From contig JADDPU010000035.1 in NCBI GenBank assembly GCA_016781725.1, positions 1-6,096 of the forward strand: 6,096 nt of DNA. Direction: 5' to 3'. This stretch comes from Rubrobacter sp. (GTDB taxonomy: Bacteria; Actinomycetota; Rubrobacteria; Rubrobacterales; Rubrobacteraceae). The notes below the pieces were generated by a model, which was given only the letters and a program-made list of their open reading frames with translations, did not search any database and was not told where the DNA came from. Numbering within the stretch: the stretch's first letter is position 1; the number at the start of each line of letters is the position of its first letter. Positions 5,341-6,096 of the stretch are shown one piece after another. The position numbers and the translations under genes are program-made.

Positions 5341-5368
5341 CTACCTGACGGCTGATGCCTGTAGCCTA
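5341..5368 (-). repeat. Heptamer tandem array, right arm (inverted)
   Basis: Four 7-base units of the same YAGGNNN type on the minus strand; one unit has CAGC instead of CAGG. The order of the variable triplets (CTA, then CAT, then C-initial) matches the left arm. The first unit supplies the TAG stop codon (5368-5366) of the membrane protein gene, so the repeat reaches into that gene. Confidence 0.65.
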
Positions 5369-6040
5369 AAGGCCCATAAGCGGTCTATTCTTCTTCCAGA
5401 TGAGCCAGGCCACGGAGAAGAGCCAGAGGGCGATAATGGCCGAGTAGGCGGGGAAGATCTGACGCAGGTACTCGGGCGTCTCGCCGGTGTTTATTACCGG
5501 GATACTTTCATCGCGGGGGAGCCCGGCGTTCTTGAGCCCTTGCTGGGTGGTGTCGTGGAAGATGACGGTGCCGACGGTCTCGAGCTTGCCCCTCCAGACG
5601 CGCTCTTCGGGGTCTTGCAGGCCCTCAGGGAGGCCCTGGGTGGTCTGGATCAGGAGGTTGTCTTTCGTCTCCGCTAGGCGAAAGTAGAAGTAGCTAGTGC
5701 TGTAGCGGCCGACGATCGCGACCTCGGATTCTGGCACCCCGATCCGTCCGAGGTTCTCCCCGACGTTGGGCGTGCCGCTGACCTGCACGTAGTCCCCGAG
5801 CTCCGTGCCCGCGGGCAGCTTGCCCGAGTTCAACTGCTCGACGCTCAGGACCGTCGGCTCGCCTTCGAGGCCGTAGGAGAAGTTGGCGGCGACCGTGGAG
5901 GCGGCGAAGGAGAAGACCATCACTATAAACAGGCGGCTGAGCAGCCAGGGGTTGCGCCGGATCCAGGCCCCGAGCCCGGGCTGTTCGTGGTCGTAGTCCT
6001 CGCGTTCGCCGGAGAGCCGCCGTGAGTCCTTGGTGTCCAT
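5366..6040 (-). CDS. Unknown two-helix membrane protein with exported middle domain
   Basis: I do not recognise this family. The 224-residue product has a charged N-terminus (1-30, ending in WIRRN), TM1 at about 33-54 (LFIVMVFSFAASTVAANF), an extracytoplasmic domain at about 56-193, TM2 at about 195-215 (FPAYSAIIALWLFSVAWLIW), and a basic end (KKNRP). Charge placement puts both ends inside. The outer domain has strand-like pieces, GDYVQVSGTP (82-91), EVAIVGRYSTSYFYFRLAE (106-124), NLLIQTTQG (128-136) and WRGKLETVGTVIFHD (149-163), which suggest a beta-barrel such as an OB-like fold; that is a guess from pattern only. It has no Cys and no heme or lipobox motif. I chose ATG at 6040; GTG at 6046 adds two residues. 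No clear Shine-Dalgarno precedes either. It is on the same strand as the permease but 223 bases away. Confidence 0.8.
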   Translation of the reverse strand: MDTKDSRRLSGEREDYDHEQPGLGAWIRRNPWLLSRLFIVMVFSFAASTVAANFSYGLEGEPTVLSVEQLNSGKLPAGTELGDYVQVSGTPNVGENLGRIGVPESEVAIVGRYSTSYFYFRLAETKDNLLIQTTQGLPEGLQDPEERVWRGKLETVGTVIFHDTTQQGLKNAGLPRDESIPVINTGETPEYLRQIFPAYSAIIALWLFSVAWLIWKKNRPLMGL

Positions 6041-6046
6041 GCCCAC

Positions 6047-6052
6047 AGTCTA
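6047..6052 (-). promoter_or_regulatory. Possible -10 element for a leaderless transcript
   Basis: The minus strand has TAGACT (TANNNT type) ending 6 nt before the ATG at 6040. That spacing puts the RNA start at or next to the start codon, which would explain the missing ribosome site. Leaderless mRNAs of this kind are common in Actinobacteria. No -35 is evident. Confidence 0.25.
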
Positions 6053-6096
6053 CCCGAGCGCCCGGGGCGAGGTGCGTGCGGCTTCACACGCGGCGG

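Noticed and set aside
5143..5365. Purine riboswitch ahead of the purine permease
   Set aside because: I looked for the conserved purine-aptamer junction and paired loops on the minus strand and could not find them; the structure there is explained by the heptamer arms and a simple hairpin.
5203..5368. CRISPR array
   Set aside because: Units are 7 bases with no spacers, and the arms are inverted.

Overview
The window is GC-rich bacterial DNA, and almost all of it is read from the minus strand. Gene content points to a Gram-positive-type, actinobacterial organism: an Asp23/Gls24-AmaP-DUF2273 envelope-stress cluster, a GlsB/YeaQ-type stress membrane protein, trehalose-6-phosphate phosphatase, GTG/TTG starts and strong GGAGG-type ribosome sites. 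A Rubrobacter-like lineage is my best guess, but that is inference from composition and gene set, not from a marker gene.

Layout, in the direction of minus-strand transcription (right to left). (1) 6040-5366: a two-helix membrane protein of unknown function with an exported middle domain. (2) 5365-5143: an intergenic region with two inverted arrays of a 7-base repeat around a strong hairpin, then the start region of the permease. (3) 5142-3778: an AzgA-type NCS2 purine permease. (4) 3777-3641: a short gap with hairpins and a candidate stress-sigma (SigB/SigF-type) promoter. (5) 3640-1206: six closely packed genes, namely a GlsB/YeaQ-family membrane protein, full-length Asp23, a short second Asp23-domain protein, two tandem AmaP-like membrane anchors, and a DUF2273 small membrane protein. 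(6) 1205-923: an intergenic region with a TTGACA-type promoter candidate. (7) 922-125: otsB. The only plus-strand gene supported is a 41-residue C-terminal tail of an unknown membrane protein (to base 128). It converges on otsB, and the two stop codons overlap.

The core of the window is the stress cluster. In Firmicutes, Asp23 forms a layer under the membrane held by AmaP, and asp23 is a classic SigB target in Staphylococcus aureus. Here there are two Asp23-domain proteins and two AmaP-type anchors, so a two-pair arrangement is a reasonable hypothesis. Trehalose made through OtsB is a general stress protectant and fits the theme, although otsB has its own long leader.

Points most worth a second look: the GlsB-family gene appears to start at an AUA codon placed 7 nt after a near-perfect Shine-Dalgarno sequence; the SigB/SigF-like promoter ahead of the cluster; and the inverted heptamer arrays between the purine permease and the unknown membrane protein. 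I see no mobile-element genes, RNA genes or CRISPR array.
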